Translations under genes and position numbers: made by a program
Notes under the pieces: generated by a model
What the model saw: the letters and a program-made list of their open reading frames with translations, nothing else
The model's database searches: none
What the model was told of the DNA's origin: nothing
Shown here: piece after piece, positions 45,215-53,393 of the stretch
Position numbering within the stretch: the stretch's first letter is position 1
Layout of the letters: each line of letters begins with the position of its first letter
From: Streptomyces sp. NBC_00582
Lineage (GTDB): Bacteria > Actinomycetota > Actinomycetes > Streptomycetales > Streptomycetaceae
DNA length: 64,000 nucleotides
Direction of reading: 5' to 3'
Assembly: GCF_036345155.1 (NCBI RefSeq)
Contig: NZ_CP107772.1
Span: forward strand, 10,230,001 to 10,294,000

Positions 45215-45280
45215 TTGACGTGCTCCCTGGCCTAAAGTCCAGGGATTCCGGCCTGGGTTGTCTGACCCTTCCGGGGGCTT
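45215..45280 (-). repeat. Orphan IS200/IS605-type right end (putative omegaRNA 3' region), copy 2
   Basis: TTGACGTGCTCCCTGGCCTA and the following 46 bases align gaplessly to 24991-25056 in the same orientation, with seven substitutions. No tnpB or tnpA adjoins it. It is a solo end left in a tetR gene. Confidence 0.62.
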
Positions 45281-45420
45281 CCGAGCGCAGCCAAAGCGCC
45301 CCCGCACTCCCCAACACGACATGCGATTGATCGCCTGCATCACGCCAAGGGACACGACACCCATCTGTCGGGGGAGGGGTGCGCCGGCGAAGGCGCGGGT
45401 GTTCTGGATGGGTTGGTTGT

Positions 45421-45452
45421 GGGTGGGCTGGTAGGTGGGTTGGCGGGTGGGG
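45421..45452 (+). repeat. G-rich tract with quadruplex potential
   Basis: Several GGG runs within 32 bases, beginning GGGTGGGCTGGTAGGTGGGT, fit an intramolecular G-quadruplex on the + strand. It may be only compositional. Confidence 0.4.
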
Positions 45453-45725
45453 TGTGTGCCGGGCGGCCGGGTGGTGTGCACAGGTCATGTCTGAGCATTC
45501 TGATCACCGGGTAAGCGCCCCGTTGTACGCCCCTCCGATGGGGTGAGGATCTCTCTGGTTCCTTGCGGCATATGTCAGATGCTGCGTCACTTGAGATATC
45601 CAACCGGTGGGCCGCCCGACCTCCTGGGGGACGTGACTTCGGTGTGGCTGCTGCCTCCCAGTAGGGGTAGGGGGTTACGGGCCATTCCGGGGCTGCGATG
45701 GGCACTCCCGAGAGGTATTGGATCG

Positions 45726-45757
45726 CCAGTCGGTGCCACTTTTGTGGCACCGACTGG
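45726..45757. terminator. Perfect 14-bp hairpin
   Basis: Arms CCAGTCGGTGCCAC and GTGGCACCGACTGG flank a TTTT loop. It may be a transcription terminator or a short palindromic repeat. No adjacent gene end clarifies its role. Confidence 0.45.
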
Positions 45758-46295
45758 TCGTTTGCCCCGCTGTATCCCCGCGGCGGACCGGTGACGCTAC
45801 GGGGGAAGGATCGCGGACAAGTACAGCCCGTTGCAGGAAAGGACCGTCCGTGGATACCGCAGGGCATGCTGATCGGTCTCCTGGTGCCCGGCCTGGCGGG
45901 TGCTGTTCCGGCCGGATCCTCGGGCTCGTTCCGCAGGCCGTGACCGGCGGCCCGGCGCATCAGAGCGCTGGCGTATCGCACGCCAGCGGTGATGTTCGGG
46001 CGGGCTGTCGTAGAGGGCGCGGTGCACGAGTTCTGAACGGGGCGTCCCAAGCGCTCGGTGGAGATAGACGGTGTCTCAGTTGGCGCGGTTGCTCGATGAC
46101 CGGGCAAGATGTGCCGGCATGGCAGACCCCGAGCTTGACCGCGTCAACGGTATTGCCCTCACTGCGGTGCAGGCCCTGCTAGGGCCGATCTGCTCCGCTG
46201 CGGTCGCGGTTGCGGTTGCGGCCGAGGAGGAAAGAGGCTGCTCTCCTTCTGGGTACATCGCCATACCCCCGAGATCGACGAGGACATTGTCGATA

Positions 46296-46396
46296 TGATC
46301 GGTTGATCTGGAGGCGTTTCCCTACCCGGACAATCCGCTGATCGAATCGCGCGTCGTGGCGGATGCGCCGGAGGCGGCCGCCATGAGACGTCACGA
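46296..46396 (+). other. Unidentified coding scrap
   Basis: One frame reads LEAFPYPDNPLIESRVVAD followed by APEAAAMRRHER before running into the IS5 remnant. The composition is protein-like but start and end are missing. I do not recognise it. Confidence 0.3.
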
Positions 46397-46806
46397 GCGC
46401 ATGATCCATTGGCGAAGTCCGGTGCAGGCTATGCCGACGAAGGCGAGGAAGAGGTCGGCCGTACGTTCGTAGCGGCGATGCAGGCGGCGACAGCCGTTGA
46501 GCCAGGACATGGTGCGTTCGATCACCCGGCGGTGCCGGCCCAGGCGGCCGGACGGCTCGATACCGCGGCGGGCGATCCGCGGGACGATCTGTCTGCGCCG
46601 TAACCAGTTGCAGGTGATCGAAGTCATAGCCCTCGTCCGCGGGAGCTTGGTCGGCCGACGTCGCCTGGGCCCGTAGCGGGAGCGGACCGGCGGGATGCCA
46701 CGCATGAGCGGTATGAGGGCCTGACTGTCGTGCAGGTTGGCGCCGGAGATGCCCACCGAGAGCGGCAGCCCGTTGCGGTCACAGATGACGTGGAGCTTTG
46801 ACTCTA
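46391..46806 (-). pseudogene. IS5-family transposase, C-terminal half (split by IS630)
   Basis: Minus-strand frame: SKLHVICDRNGLPLSVGISG, then ANLHDSQALIPLMRGIPP, and at the end VIERTMSWLNGCRRLHRRYE and ADLFLAFVGIA. These are the last two DDE blocks of IS5/IS427-group transposases. The middle KLPRTRAMTSITCN is a frameshifted version of the usual GYDYDHL block. It continues across the IS630 into 48033-48304: joining the flanks at the TA gives PTDRGKLESKLHVI. Confidence 0.75.
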
Positions 46807-48032
46807 GTGCCGCATCAGGCAACGTTCGCCCTGTGATGAGGCGTCACTGTTTTGCCGTCCTGGGCGGCGCCGGACGGCCAGAATGATCGCGTGGCTGAAC
46901 GTGTGCAGGTCCGAGAGATCGATGACGACGAGGGCAGGCGGTTGCTACGGATCGTCCGTAGAGGCACGGGTTCGGTGGTGACCTGGCGGCGGGCTCAGAT
47001 GGTGCTGTTATCCGCGCAGGGCATGCACGTGGCGAAGATCGCCGAGGCGACGTTCACCAGCCCGGACCGGGTCCGAGATGTGATCCATAACTTCAATGCG
47101 GACGGGTTCGACTCGCTCTATCCGAAGTACAAGGGCGGCCGGCCCAAGACCTTCAGCCTCCCCGAACGCCGCGAGATCAAGAAGATCGCCAAGTCCAAGC
47201 CGGCCGAGCACGGCCTGCCGTTTTCGACCTGGAGCCTGGCCAAGCTGGCCGACTCCCTGGTCGCCGAGGGGGTGGTCGACGACATTAGCCACGAGGGCCT
47301 GCGGGCACTGCTCCGCGAGGAGGGCGTCTCGTTTCAACGCGTGAAGACCTGGAAGAGCTCACGCGACCCCGACTACGCGGCGAAGAAGGCCCGCGTCGAG
47401 CACCTCTACGCGATCGCCGACGGGGACGTCGTCCCCGAGGATGGCGAGCCCGAAGTCGTCTTATGCCTCGACGAGTTCGGGCCGCTCAACCTCCAGCCCC
47501 ACCCCGGCCGGCAATGGGCCGAGCGCGGTGGGAAGCACAAGGATCCCAGCCGCGGGCCCCGGCCCCGACGCCGGGCGACCTACACACGACCGCACGGGGT
47601 CCGCCACCTGTTTGCCGCCTACGACCTGGGCAGGGACAAGCTCTACAGCCACATCAAGCCGAAGAAGAACCGGACCAGATTCCTGGAGTTCTGCCGCTAC
47701 TTGCGCAGCCTCTACCCGCCCGAGATCCGCATCGCGATCGTGCTCGACAACTTCTCCCCGCACCTGACCACGAAGAAGGACACCCGGGTCGGGGACTGGG
47801 CCGCGGCCAACAACGTCGAGTTCGCCTACACGCCGACCAACAGCTCCTGGCTCAACCGCATCGAAGCCCAGTTCACCGCCCTGCGCTACTTCGCACTCGA
47901 CGGCACCGATCATGCCAGCCACAAGGAGCAGGGCAGCATGATCCGCCGCTACATCATCTGGCGGAACAAGCACGCCGCCGACGAACGCCTACGTGAAGTC
48001 GTGAACAGGGCGAACGTTGCCTGATGCGGCAC
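46807..48032 (+). mobile_element. Intact IS630-family insertion sequence
   Basis: 1226 bp. The left end starts GTGCCGCATCAGGCAACG at 46807 and the right end closes with its exact complement at 48032. The 28-bp terminal repeats (46807-46834, 48005-48032) are identical. Both ends are flanked by TA (46805-46806, 48033-48034), the target duplication of IS630/Tc1-type elements. It carries one intact transposase gene and splits an IS5 transposase gene, so it is the younger insertion. Confidence 0.93.
46891..48024 (+). CDS. IS630-family transposase
   Basis: 377 aa from GTG 46891; a TTG at 46852 is the alternative, and no clear ribosome site decides. The N-terminal helix-turn-helix (VVTWRRAQMVLLSAQGMHVA) is followed by a linker and the DDE domain: Asp194 in VLCLDEFGPLNL, Asp286 in IAIVLDNFSPH, Glu325 in SSWLNRIEAQF. 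No frameshift is present. The stop lies inside the right terminal repeat. It catalyses cut-and-paste movement into TA sites. Confidence 0.94.
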   Translation: MAERVQVREIDDDEGRRLLRIVRRGTGSVVTWRRAQMVLLSAQGMHVAKIAEATFTSPDRVRDVIHNFNADGFDSLYPKYKGGRPKTFSLPERREIKKIAKSKPAEHGLPFSTWSLAKLADSLVAEGVVDDISHEGLRALLREEGVSFQRVKTWKSSRDPDYAAKKARVEHLYAIADGDVVPEDGEPEVVLCLDEFGPLNLQPHPGRQWAERGGKHKDPSRGPRPRRRATYTRPHGVRHLFAAYDLGRDKLYSHIKPKKNRTRFLEFCRYLRSLYPPEIRIAIVLDNFSPHLTTKKDTRVGDWAAANNVEFAYTPTNSSWLNRIEAQFTALRYFALDGTDHASHKEQGSMIRRYIIWRNKHAADERLREVVNRANVA

Positions 48033-48304
48033 TAGCTTGCCGCGATCGGTCGGATTTGGTCCGGTCAAGGGCCCCCTTTGACCGCGCGGACACTGACCGA
48101 GTCGATCGCGCACCGAGACCAGTCCAACTCGCCTTTTGGGAAGATGACTGCGGCGAGCACCCCACGGTCGTCGCACCGCCGACGGCCCCCGCCCTGAGTG
48201 CGAGCTGGTGGCGCCGGGGCCACCTCCAGGAAGATCTCCCACAGCCCATCTGGCACCAGCCGCTCAACTATTTCCACGCCAGGGCAACGATCCAACGCCA
48301 TCAA
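48033..48304 (-). pseudogene. IS5-family transposase, N-terminal half (split by IS630, internally deleted)
   Basis: Frame: VERLVPDGLWEIFLEVAPAP, then RRRCDDRGVLAAVI joined directly to GELDWSRCAIDSVSVRAVKG. The usual ~50 residues between them (helix-turn-helix to first DDE block) are missing. One base is also lost near 48075, after which LTGPNPTDRGKL leads into the IS630. The element was degenerate independently of the IS630 insertion. Confidence 0.72.
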
Positions 48305-48351
48305 GACGCCGGGGCGGGCACATATCCATCCCGATGCCGTATTCTCTGAAA

Positions 48352-48588
48352 TTATTGTCGGGCCTTGCTTGTGGCCACGATGTCGATGGCGACTTGAAGT
48401 GGTGTCTCGGCATTGCCAAGTAACGCCCGGGTGATTGCGATCGCCTGGATGATGCCCGTGCCGCGCTCCGCCAGGAGGGTCTGGACAGCCTCCATCCCGT
48501 CGCGCTCAAGGACTGGTCGGGACTGCTCGACCAGGTCGGTCCAGCGTGCGGCGTCCTCAGGGCTCAGCCCGATGACGTGGTTAAACAT
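48352..48588 (-). CDS. Small hypothetical protein (possible immunity/antitoxin)
   Basis: 78 aa from ATG 48588 with GAAGAGGAAG upstream. An all-helical soluble protein: IGLSPEDAARWTDLVEQSRP, MEAVQTLLAERGTGIIQAIA, ITRALLGNAETPLQVAIDIV. No family recognised with confidence. It begins 36 bp after the stop of a toxin-tail-like fragment, an arrangement typical of polymorphic-toxin immunity genes. That function is inferred only from layout. Confidence 0.6.
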   Translation of the reverse strand: MFNHVIGLSPEDAARWTDLVEQSRPVLERDGMEAVQTLLAERGTGIIQAIAITRALLGNAETPLQVAIDIVATSKARQ

Positions 48589-48624
48589 GACTTCCTCTTC
48601 CCGTGATGAGTCGATGACATGCGC

Positions 48625-48850
48625 TCACGTCTCGTCAGCGCCCACTGCTGCAGCCAGGTTCTTCACGGCGTCAGCATATTCACGGCGGTCGAACTTAAAC
48701 GGGCCGAACCTTGAGTAGTCGCGTTTCTTGCGGTGGGGCTGTTCGAAGGAGTTGGCCCCATCGCTCCGGTGGATCGTCCATGGAAATGGTCTTCCATAGG
48801 GCCGAATCGAAAGAACTGTGGGATAAGACCTCCGTAGGCTCTATTTGGGC
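48625..48850 (-). pseudogene. 3' fragment of a gene, possibly a polymorphic toxin tip
   Basis: Minus frame ending at TGA 48625-48627 reads LSIRPYGRPFPWTIHRSDGA, NSFEQPHRKKRDYSRFGPFK, then FDRREYADAVKNLAAAVGAD. No start codon or upstream body is present before the region becomes non-coding near 48850. The composition (basic, aromatic, short C-terminal domain) followed by a small helical gene suggests a toxin C-terminus left by recombination. Confidence 0.4.
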
Positions 48851-49002
48851 AATTTTGTCCTATGTGCCGGCGAGGCCTTGTATCGGTGGCTGTGTGGGGT
48901 GTGCTTATCCCGCTGGGGTCTCATGGGCAACCCGCAGTCGAAGGTCGAGTTGTACGCGGCGATCCGCCGGGATCACCGGATAGGGATATCACTGCGGGCG
49001 CT

Positions 49003-49581
49003 TCAGCTGAGGAAAAGTGCTGCAAGCCTTGGGAGACGGCGCCTTATCTGCCTTTCATCTTCGGGGTCCCAGTTCCATTTTTCACCCAGCGGCTTGTCCG
49101 GACGCGCCATGGCTCTCAGCGCGGTCTCGACGGCTGTATCGAGTGAGTCGGTTTCCCCTCGGACCCTTCGGTATGCATCCGAGATCAAATAGCTCACAGA
49201 CTCGTAGCCGATCCAGCCTCCTTCCTCGCGGCTCATGCAGGTAACAGTGGGCAAGTCGGCAAGAAAGTCGGGATTTGCCACCGCGCGGCTGAATGTGTCC
49301 CGCCCGAGGAGGATCAGCCCACCACGGAAGTCGCTGAAGCCGTCATCCGTGTAGCTACCCTCAATCAAGTAGGCGGCCATGCACAACGAATACTGATAGG
49401 CCGAATCCTTCACCTCGACGTACTTGACGTAAAAGTCAACGATCTCAGCCGGCTCCAGCGCGGCAAGGACATCGACCAGCGCCTCAGGCAGTGGGTCATC
49501 AGGTAGTTCCCGATCGTCGGCGCGGTCACCGACCGCGGCCCGAGCCCTGTCGACAAATCCCCACCACTCATTTATGTCCAT
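49003..49581 (-). CDS. DUF4240-domain protein
   Basis: 192 aa from ATG 49581. MDINEWWGFVDRARAAVGD is the typical DUF4240 opening; ALEPAEIVDFYVKYVEVKDS, GGLILLGRDTFSRAVANPDF and GGWIGYESVSYLISDAYRRV follow. Function unknown; the family recurs beside toxin/immunity genes. Upstream the frame stays open into a transposase remnant, because an IS end (49591) lies only 10 bp before the ATG. Any native promoter or ribosome site has been displaced. Confidence 0.75.
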   Translation of the reverse strand: MDINEWWGFVDRARAAVGDRADDRELPDDPLPEALVDVLAALEPAEIVDFYVKYVEVKDSAYQYSLCMAAYLIEGSYTDDGFSDFRGGLILLGRDTFSRAVANPDFLADLPTVTCMSREEGGWIGYESVSYLISDAYRRVRGETDSLDTAVETALRAMARPDKPLGEKWNWDPEDERQIRRRLPRLAALFLS

Positions 49582-49911
49582 GACGTCACAGTAAGGGTTG
49601 TCCTGTAAACGATCTTCGGGTCGATGCGTGTCCACTCCGAACCAGTAGGCCGGCACGTCATGGGTGACCCCGTGGCGAAGATGGACGAGCGTGGCCAGGA
49701 GCCGGTCGACGAACACCAGCCGGTGCTTCGCGCCGGCACCCACGGCGCGCTTTCGCGGTCGAGCGGCAAGCCTCGCTTGGTGGCGCTCCTGCCCCAACGG
49801 GCTACCTCGGCCCACGAGTTCAGAAATCACTCCAGCAGTCAGACCCGTGATCCGCCGATTGCTGATGCTCACTGCACGCGTCGAGTTCCCCACCCACCTG
49901 ACCATGATCAA
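49582..49911 (-). pseudogene. IS5-like (DDE_Tnp_4) transposase N-terminal remnant
   Basis: Frame: LTAGVISELVGRGSPLGQER, then AGAKHRLVFVDRLLATLVHL and RHGVTHDVPAYWFGVD, then a jump to the element end. The rest of the transposase is deleted internally; only the N-terminal helix-turn-helix region and the terminal repeat survive. Confidence 0.6.
49591..49620. repeat. IS terminal repeat, copy 1
   Basis: GTAAGGGTTGTCCTGTAAAC then GATCTT. A near copy (GTAAGGGTTGTCCCGTAACT) is at 50184 in the same orientation. It marks an end of the IS5-like element whose remnant transposase precedes it. Confidence 0.6.
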
Positions 49912-49989
49912 CTACCCAGGCTCGACGTCTCACCCCTACCGTGCACGAGCTCGTTAGGCCGAACCATGGGGCAGCCTATGCGCAGCCGT

Positions 49990-50180
49990 CATGCTCGGAT
50001 GCGCCCGCCTGCACCAGCTCACCTTCGCGTTCCGGCGCGCGGCACACTGCCAACGGGACAGCCGCCGCTCCACCATCACCCGGGCCGTCGGTGAGGTTCG
50101 GCCCCTGCTCGCCGAGCGAGGCTGCACCGTCAGCCCCGACGTGCGGCTGCGGTCTCTGGCCGAGGTCGTCGACGCACGAA
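49990..50180 (+). pseudogene. IS5-like transposase internal fragment
   Basis: Plus frame: RSTITRAVGEVRPLLAERGC, then TVSPDVRLRSLAEVVD. This is the segment that would follow FGVD in the remnant at 49582-49911, so both come from the same IS family but lie in opposite orientations. Flanking sequence is unrelated. Confidence 0.5.
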
Positions 50181-50183
50181 CTC

Positions 50184-50209
50184 GTAAGGGTTGTCCCGTA
50201 ACTGATCTT
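50184..50209. repeat. IS terminal repeat, copy 2
   Basis: GTAAGGGTTGTCCCGTAACT then GATCTT matches the repeat at 49591 with a few changes. It abuts the internal transposase fragment instead of a transposase end, evidence of deletion or recombination. Confidence 0.55.
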
Positions 50210-50381
50210 TGGCACATGAGCGGTTGGCCGGGATTGGCTCCTGGGTCCCACCCCTGGGGGAGGCGCCGGACTAATTCACCCTTGCGACCGCACGACACGG
50301 CAGCGGATGGCAGGGGCTGTTCGCCCTACAACGTGCGGACCCCCCAAGGGGCATGAGAGGGACCCCTGTTATCGTGCGTCG

Positions 50382-50816
50382 ATGTCAACGATCAAGCAGG
50401 TCCAAGTGACCTTCGACTGCGCGGAACCTGCGCGTCTCGCCGGCTTCTGGTGCGAGGTGCTGGGGTACGTCGTACCTCCGGTCCCGGCGGGGTTCGCCAC
50501 TTGGGAGGACTACCATCGTTCACTGCCGCCAGAGGATCAGGTGATCTACTTCGCGTGTAGTGATCCCTCGGGTGTGGGCCCGCGCCTGCTCTTCCAGCGC
50601 GTTCCCGAAGGGAAGGTCGTTAAGAACCGGCTGCATCTTGACGTGCGGGCCGGTATCGGGCTCGTGGGTGAGGAGCGCCTGGCCACGCTTGAAGCCGAGT
50701 GTGCACGGCTGGTCGCGCTTGGCGCGGAACATGTACGAACGATGCGTGCCGACGGAGAGAACGAGTCGTGCATTGTGATGCGGGACATCGAGGGCAACGA
50801 GTTCTGTCTCGACTGA
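50382..50816 (+). CDS. VOC/glyoxalase-superfamily protein
   Basis: 144 aa from ATG 50382. One VOC module: VTFDCAEPARLAGFWCEVLG at the start, LLFQRVPEGKVVKNRLHLDV in the middle, CIVMRDIEGNEFCLD at the end. No ribosome site precedes the ATG. TATCGT lies about 9 bp upstream, so the mRNA may be leaderless. Substrate unknown; the family includes resistance proteins and dioxygenases. Confidence 0.85.
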   Translation: MSTIKQVQVTFDCAEPARLAGFWCEVLGYVVPPVPAGFATWEDYHRSLPPEDQVIYFACSDPSGVGPRLLFQRVPEGKVVKNRLHLDVRAGIGLVGEERLATLEAECARLVALGAEHVRTMRADGENESCIVMRDIEGNEFCLD

Positions 50817-50885
50817 GGATCCTCCGCGTCGGCGAGGTGGGGGCGCCGTCTCCCTCGGGCTCTGTGGTCTCGTATGCGGCGGGAG

Positions 50886-51090
50886 TTATCCCGTGAGAGC
50901 GAGGTTGTGCAGTCGGGCGATGCCGAGCATGGCGTGGCGGACGCCGTCGCCCTTGAGACGGCAGTCGCGGAGGATCTTCCAGGTCTTCATGCGGGCGAAA
51001 AACGTGCTCGACGCCGGCGCGGACCTGTTTGTGCGAGCGATTGTGCTCCCGCTTCCAGCCCGGCAACTCCTCGCCTGGGTGCGGCGGTGG
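50886..51090 (-). pseudogene. IS5-like transposase C-terminal fragment
   Basis: Minus frames: REHNRSHKQVRAGVEHVF, then, after an extra T in a T-run near 50990, ARMKTWKILRDCRLKGDG and HAMLGIARLHNLALTG stop. This is the classic ending of DDE_Tnp_4 transposases, here without its body. Confidence 0.7.
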
Positions 51091-51117
51091 GGCATGAGGA
51101 GCCCGGTGCCCGGATGA

Positions 51118-51385
51118 GGTCCAGGCGCTGGGGGAACACCGGATCGTGGTCCCGGGCCATGGCCCGGTGGGCGGGGAGGAGGTGTTCGACGACACCCGCG
51201 CCTGGCTGGAGGACTACCGGGAGGTGGCCAGGCCACGGGTACCCGTCGCCGACATCGCCCGCGAAATGAGCCGCCGACACCCCGACCGTGCCCTGCCCAT
51301 GCTGCTCTGGCTCACCCGAGGCCCCTCGTTCGGGCTCGTCGGACCCAAGGAACTCGGAGTGCCGCCGGAGGTGCTCGGAGGCTGA
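51118..51385 (+). pseudogene. MBL-fold hydrolase, C-terminal fragment
   Basis: Frame: VQALGEHRIVVPGHGPVGGE, then DTRAWLEDYREVARPRVPVA and RALPMLLWLTRGPSFGLVGP. VPGHGP is the last metal-site histidine region of metallo-beta-lactamase-fold hydrolases. The N-terminal HxHxDH part is missing; an IS fragment directly precedes it. Confidence 0.68.
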
Positions 51386-51440
51386 GCCCGAAGTACCCCA
51401 CCTCGCAGCCCCTCGCCTTGCACAGCAGTGGCGTGAGCGG

Positions 51441-52361
51441 CTACGCAGGCGGCGACGTACGTTGGGAGGCGCGGAAGCCCAGGGGGGTGCGGCCGGTGTG
51501 GCGCTGGAAGAACTTGCCGAAGTGGGTGGCGCTGGTGAAGCCGAGGCGGGCCGCGATGGTGGAGGCGGGCTCGGTGCCGTGGGCGAGGAGCCGCTTGGCC
51601 TCCAGGACGAGGCGCTGGTCGAGGTAGTCCTTGGCGCTGAGGCCCGCCGCGGTCTGAGTGGCGCGGGTGAGGGTGCGGGTGGAGTAGCCGAGCTCGCGGG
51701 CGTAGTCGTCGATGCGATGGGTGCGGGAGAAACCTCGTTCGACAGCGTCACGGAAGCGCAGGAAGGGCTCGGGGGCCGATTCCGCGGCCTGGCCGTGCTG
51801 CCGCAGGTGGGCCAGACGCAGGAGTACGACGTCGAGCAGGCGGTGCAGCAGGGCGGTGTGCACGGGCAGCGGATGGCGGTGCGACTGGGAGAATTCCGCG
51901 GCCAGTTGCTCGGCCGCGGCGGCCAGTACGGGGGCCTCCGAAGGATCGGGGCTGTACAAGGGCATCGGGGCGGTGCCGGTGCCGAGTCCGGCCAGTTCTG
52001 CGGTCTCGGGGGCGACGAAGTCCTCCTGGAAGAAGATCAGGACGGCCTCGGCCTGCTCAGGGTTTTGCCACTGGTGCACCTGGCCGGGCCGAATCCACAG
52101 CCAGGAACCGGGCGGCAGTACGTACCCGGTGAAGTCGACGCGGTGGCGCAGGGTGCCGGCGGTGACCAGCATCAGGGCGTGGAAGTCCGCCCGGTGCGGG
52201 GTGGCGATGTGCCAAGGCCAGTCACGGGTGCGCTCGCGGAAGTCGGCCAGGGTCATGACCTCCATGCCCGCCGGGGTTCCGGCCGGAGGCTGGAAAACAA
52301 CCTTCGGCAGGCCCGTCTCCGGCCGACCGGGCTTCTGCCGCGCTTGTCGCCTGTGGACCAT
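51441..52361 (-). CDS. AraC-family transcriptional regulator
   Basis: 306 aa (ATG 52361; GTG 52364 also possible). An N-terminal cupin-like sensor (HALMLVTAGTLRHRVDFTGY, then LPPGSWLWIRPGQVHQW) is followed by a C-terminal double helix-turn-helix: IDDYARELGYSTRTLTRATQ, then ASTIAARLGFTSATHFGKFF and RHTGRTPLGFR. Divergent from the MBL hydrolase/SnoaL-like operon 197 bp away, which it probably controls. Confidence 0.93.
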   Translation of the reverse strand: MVHRRQARQKPGRPETGLPKVVFQPPAGTPAGMEVMTLADFRERTRDWPWHIATPHRADFHALMLVTAGTLRHRVDFTGYVLPPGSWLWIRPGQVHQWQNPEQAEAVLIFFQEDFVAPETAELAGLGTGTAPMPLYSPDPSEAPVLAAAAEQLAAEFSQSHRHPLPVHTALLHRLLDVVLLRLAHLRQHGQAAESAPEPFLRFRDAVERGFSRTHRIDDYARELGYSTRTLTRATQTAAGLSAKDYLDQRLVLEAKRLLAHGTEPASTIAARLGFTSATHFGKFFQRHTGRTPLGFRASQRTSPPA

Positions 52362-52558
52362 CACGAGACCGCAGCGTACCTCGCGGGACCTCCGCTTCGG
52401 GCCCAGTATGGAGTTGTTCCAGGGGCGCGGGCCCGTCGGGATGGAAAGCCGGCCGTGTCCGTTACGGCCGATGGTCGGCCGTGAGCCGGCCCTCAGCGAT
52501 CCGCCCCTTCCCGCTTCCTCTCATCACCGCTCATCCGCATTCCGACAGGAGCACAGTC

Positions 52559-53341
52559 ATGCACGGCACCCTCACGATCATCGACAAGGGCCAGGTCCGC
52601 ATCCACAGCTACGTCTCGCCCGAGGACGGCCTGGGCGTCACCACCCAGCTGATCGAGACGCCGTCGCGGATCATCGCCGTCGACGCGCAGTTCGTCCTGG
52701 CCTACGCCGACGAGGTCGTCGCCTACGCCAAGAGCCTGGGCAAGCCGCTCGACCGCCTCGTCATCAGCCACGCGCATCCGGACCACTACCAGGGCGCGGC
52801 CCGCTTCGGCGTCCCCGTGCACGCCCTGCCTGAGACCGTCGCGGAGATCGTCGCCATGGGTGCCAAGACGGACCTGCCCACCGGCGCCGAGATCCCGCTC
52901 GCCGACATGACTCCGACCGTGGAGATCACCCCGGGCACCGAGGTCATCGACGGCATCCCGTTCGTGTTCGAGAAGGTCACCGGCGGCGAGATCCACACCA
53001 CCCTCGTGATCAAGCTGCCCGAGCAGGGTGTCCTGGTCGCTCAGGACGTCGCCTACAACCACACCCACCTGTGGTTCCTGGACAAGGACTTCGACGGCTG
53101 GCAGGCCAACATCGACCGCTTCGCAGCCGAGACCGAGTACGACACCATCCTGCCCGGCCACGGCGAGCCGACCACCCCCGCCATCTGGGCCGAGCTCACC
53201 GACTACGTCAACGCCGGCCGGGAGCTGCTCGGTGACGACGGCGACGCCTACAAGAAGGCCATCACCGAGCGCTACCCCGCCTACCAGGGCGCAGCCCTCA
53301 TCGACGTCGCCAACACCTACATGTTCGGCCCCAAGAACTGA
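52559..53341 (+). CDS. MBL-fold metallo-hydrolase
   Basis: 260 aa from ATG 52559 behind AGGAG; the open frame to 52481 is unsupported. The zinc-binding HxHxDH is SHAHPDHYQG (residues 70-79), later histidine/aspartate positions are in GEIHTTLVIKL and VAQDVAYNHTH, and the last is in ILPGHGEPT. Quinol-like or lactone hydrolase subfamilies are possible. Coupled to a secreted SnoaL-like gene 52 bp downstream. Confidence 0.9.
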   Translation: MHGTLTIIDKGQVRIHSYVSPEDGLGVTTQLIETPSRIIAVDAQFVLAYADEVVAYAKSLGKPLDRLVISHAHPDHYQGAARFGVPVHALPETVAEIVAMGAKTDLPTGAEIPLADMTPTVEITPGTEVIDGIPFVFEKVTGGEIHTTLVIKLPEQGVLVAQDVAYNHTHLWFLDKDFDGWQANIDRFAAETEYDTILPGHGEPTTPAIWAELTDYVNAGRELLGDDGDAYKKAITERYPAYQGAALIDVANTYMFGPKN

Positions 53342-53393
53342 AGTCCGCGCCGACCTTCCAGCAAACCGCCCAAGCCTCAAGAGAGGGAACATC

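Larger units (their letters stand above)
45281..46295. other. Gene-poor decayed region
   Basis: About 1 kb with no gene I can support. It contains a G-rich tract (45421-45452), a perfect hairpin (45726-45757) and scattered protein-like scraps such as SRCHFCGTDWSFAPLYPRGG (+, about 45720-45780) without starts or context. Confidence 0.45.

Noticed and set aside
45726..45757. Hairpin whose minus strand contains AAAAGTGGCACCGA, as in the 3' part of the S. pyogenes Cas9 tracrRNA
   Set aside because: The match is short and lies in a perfect palindrome. There are no cas genes, repeats or anti-repeat nearby, so it is taken as coincidence.
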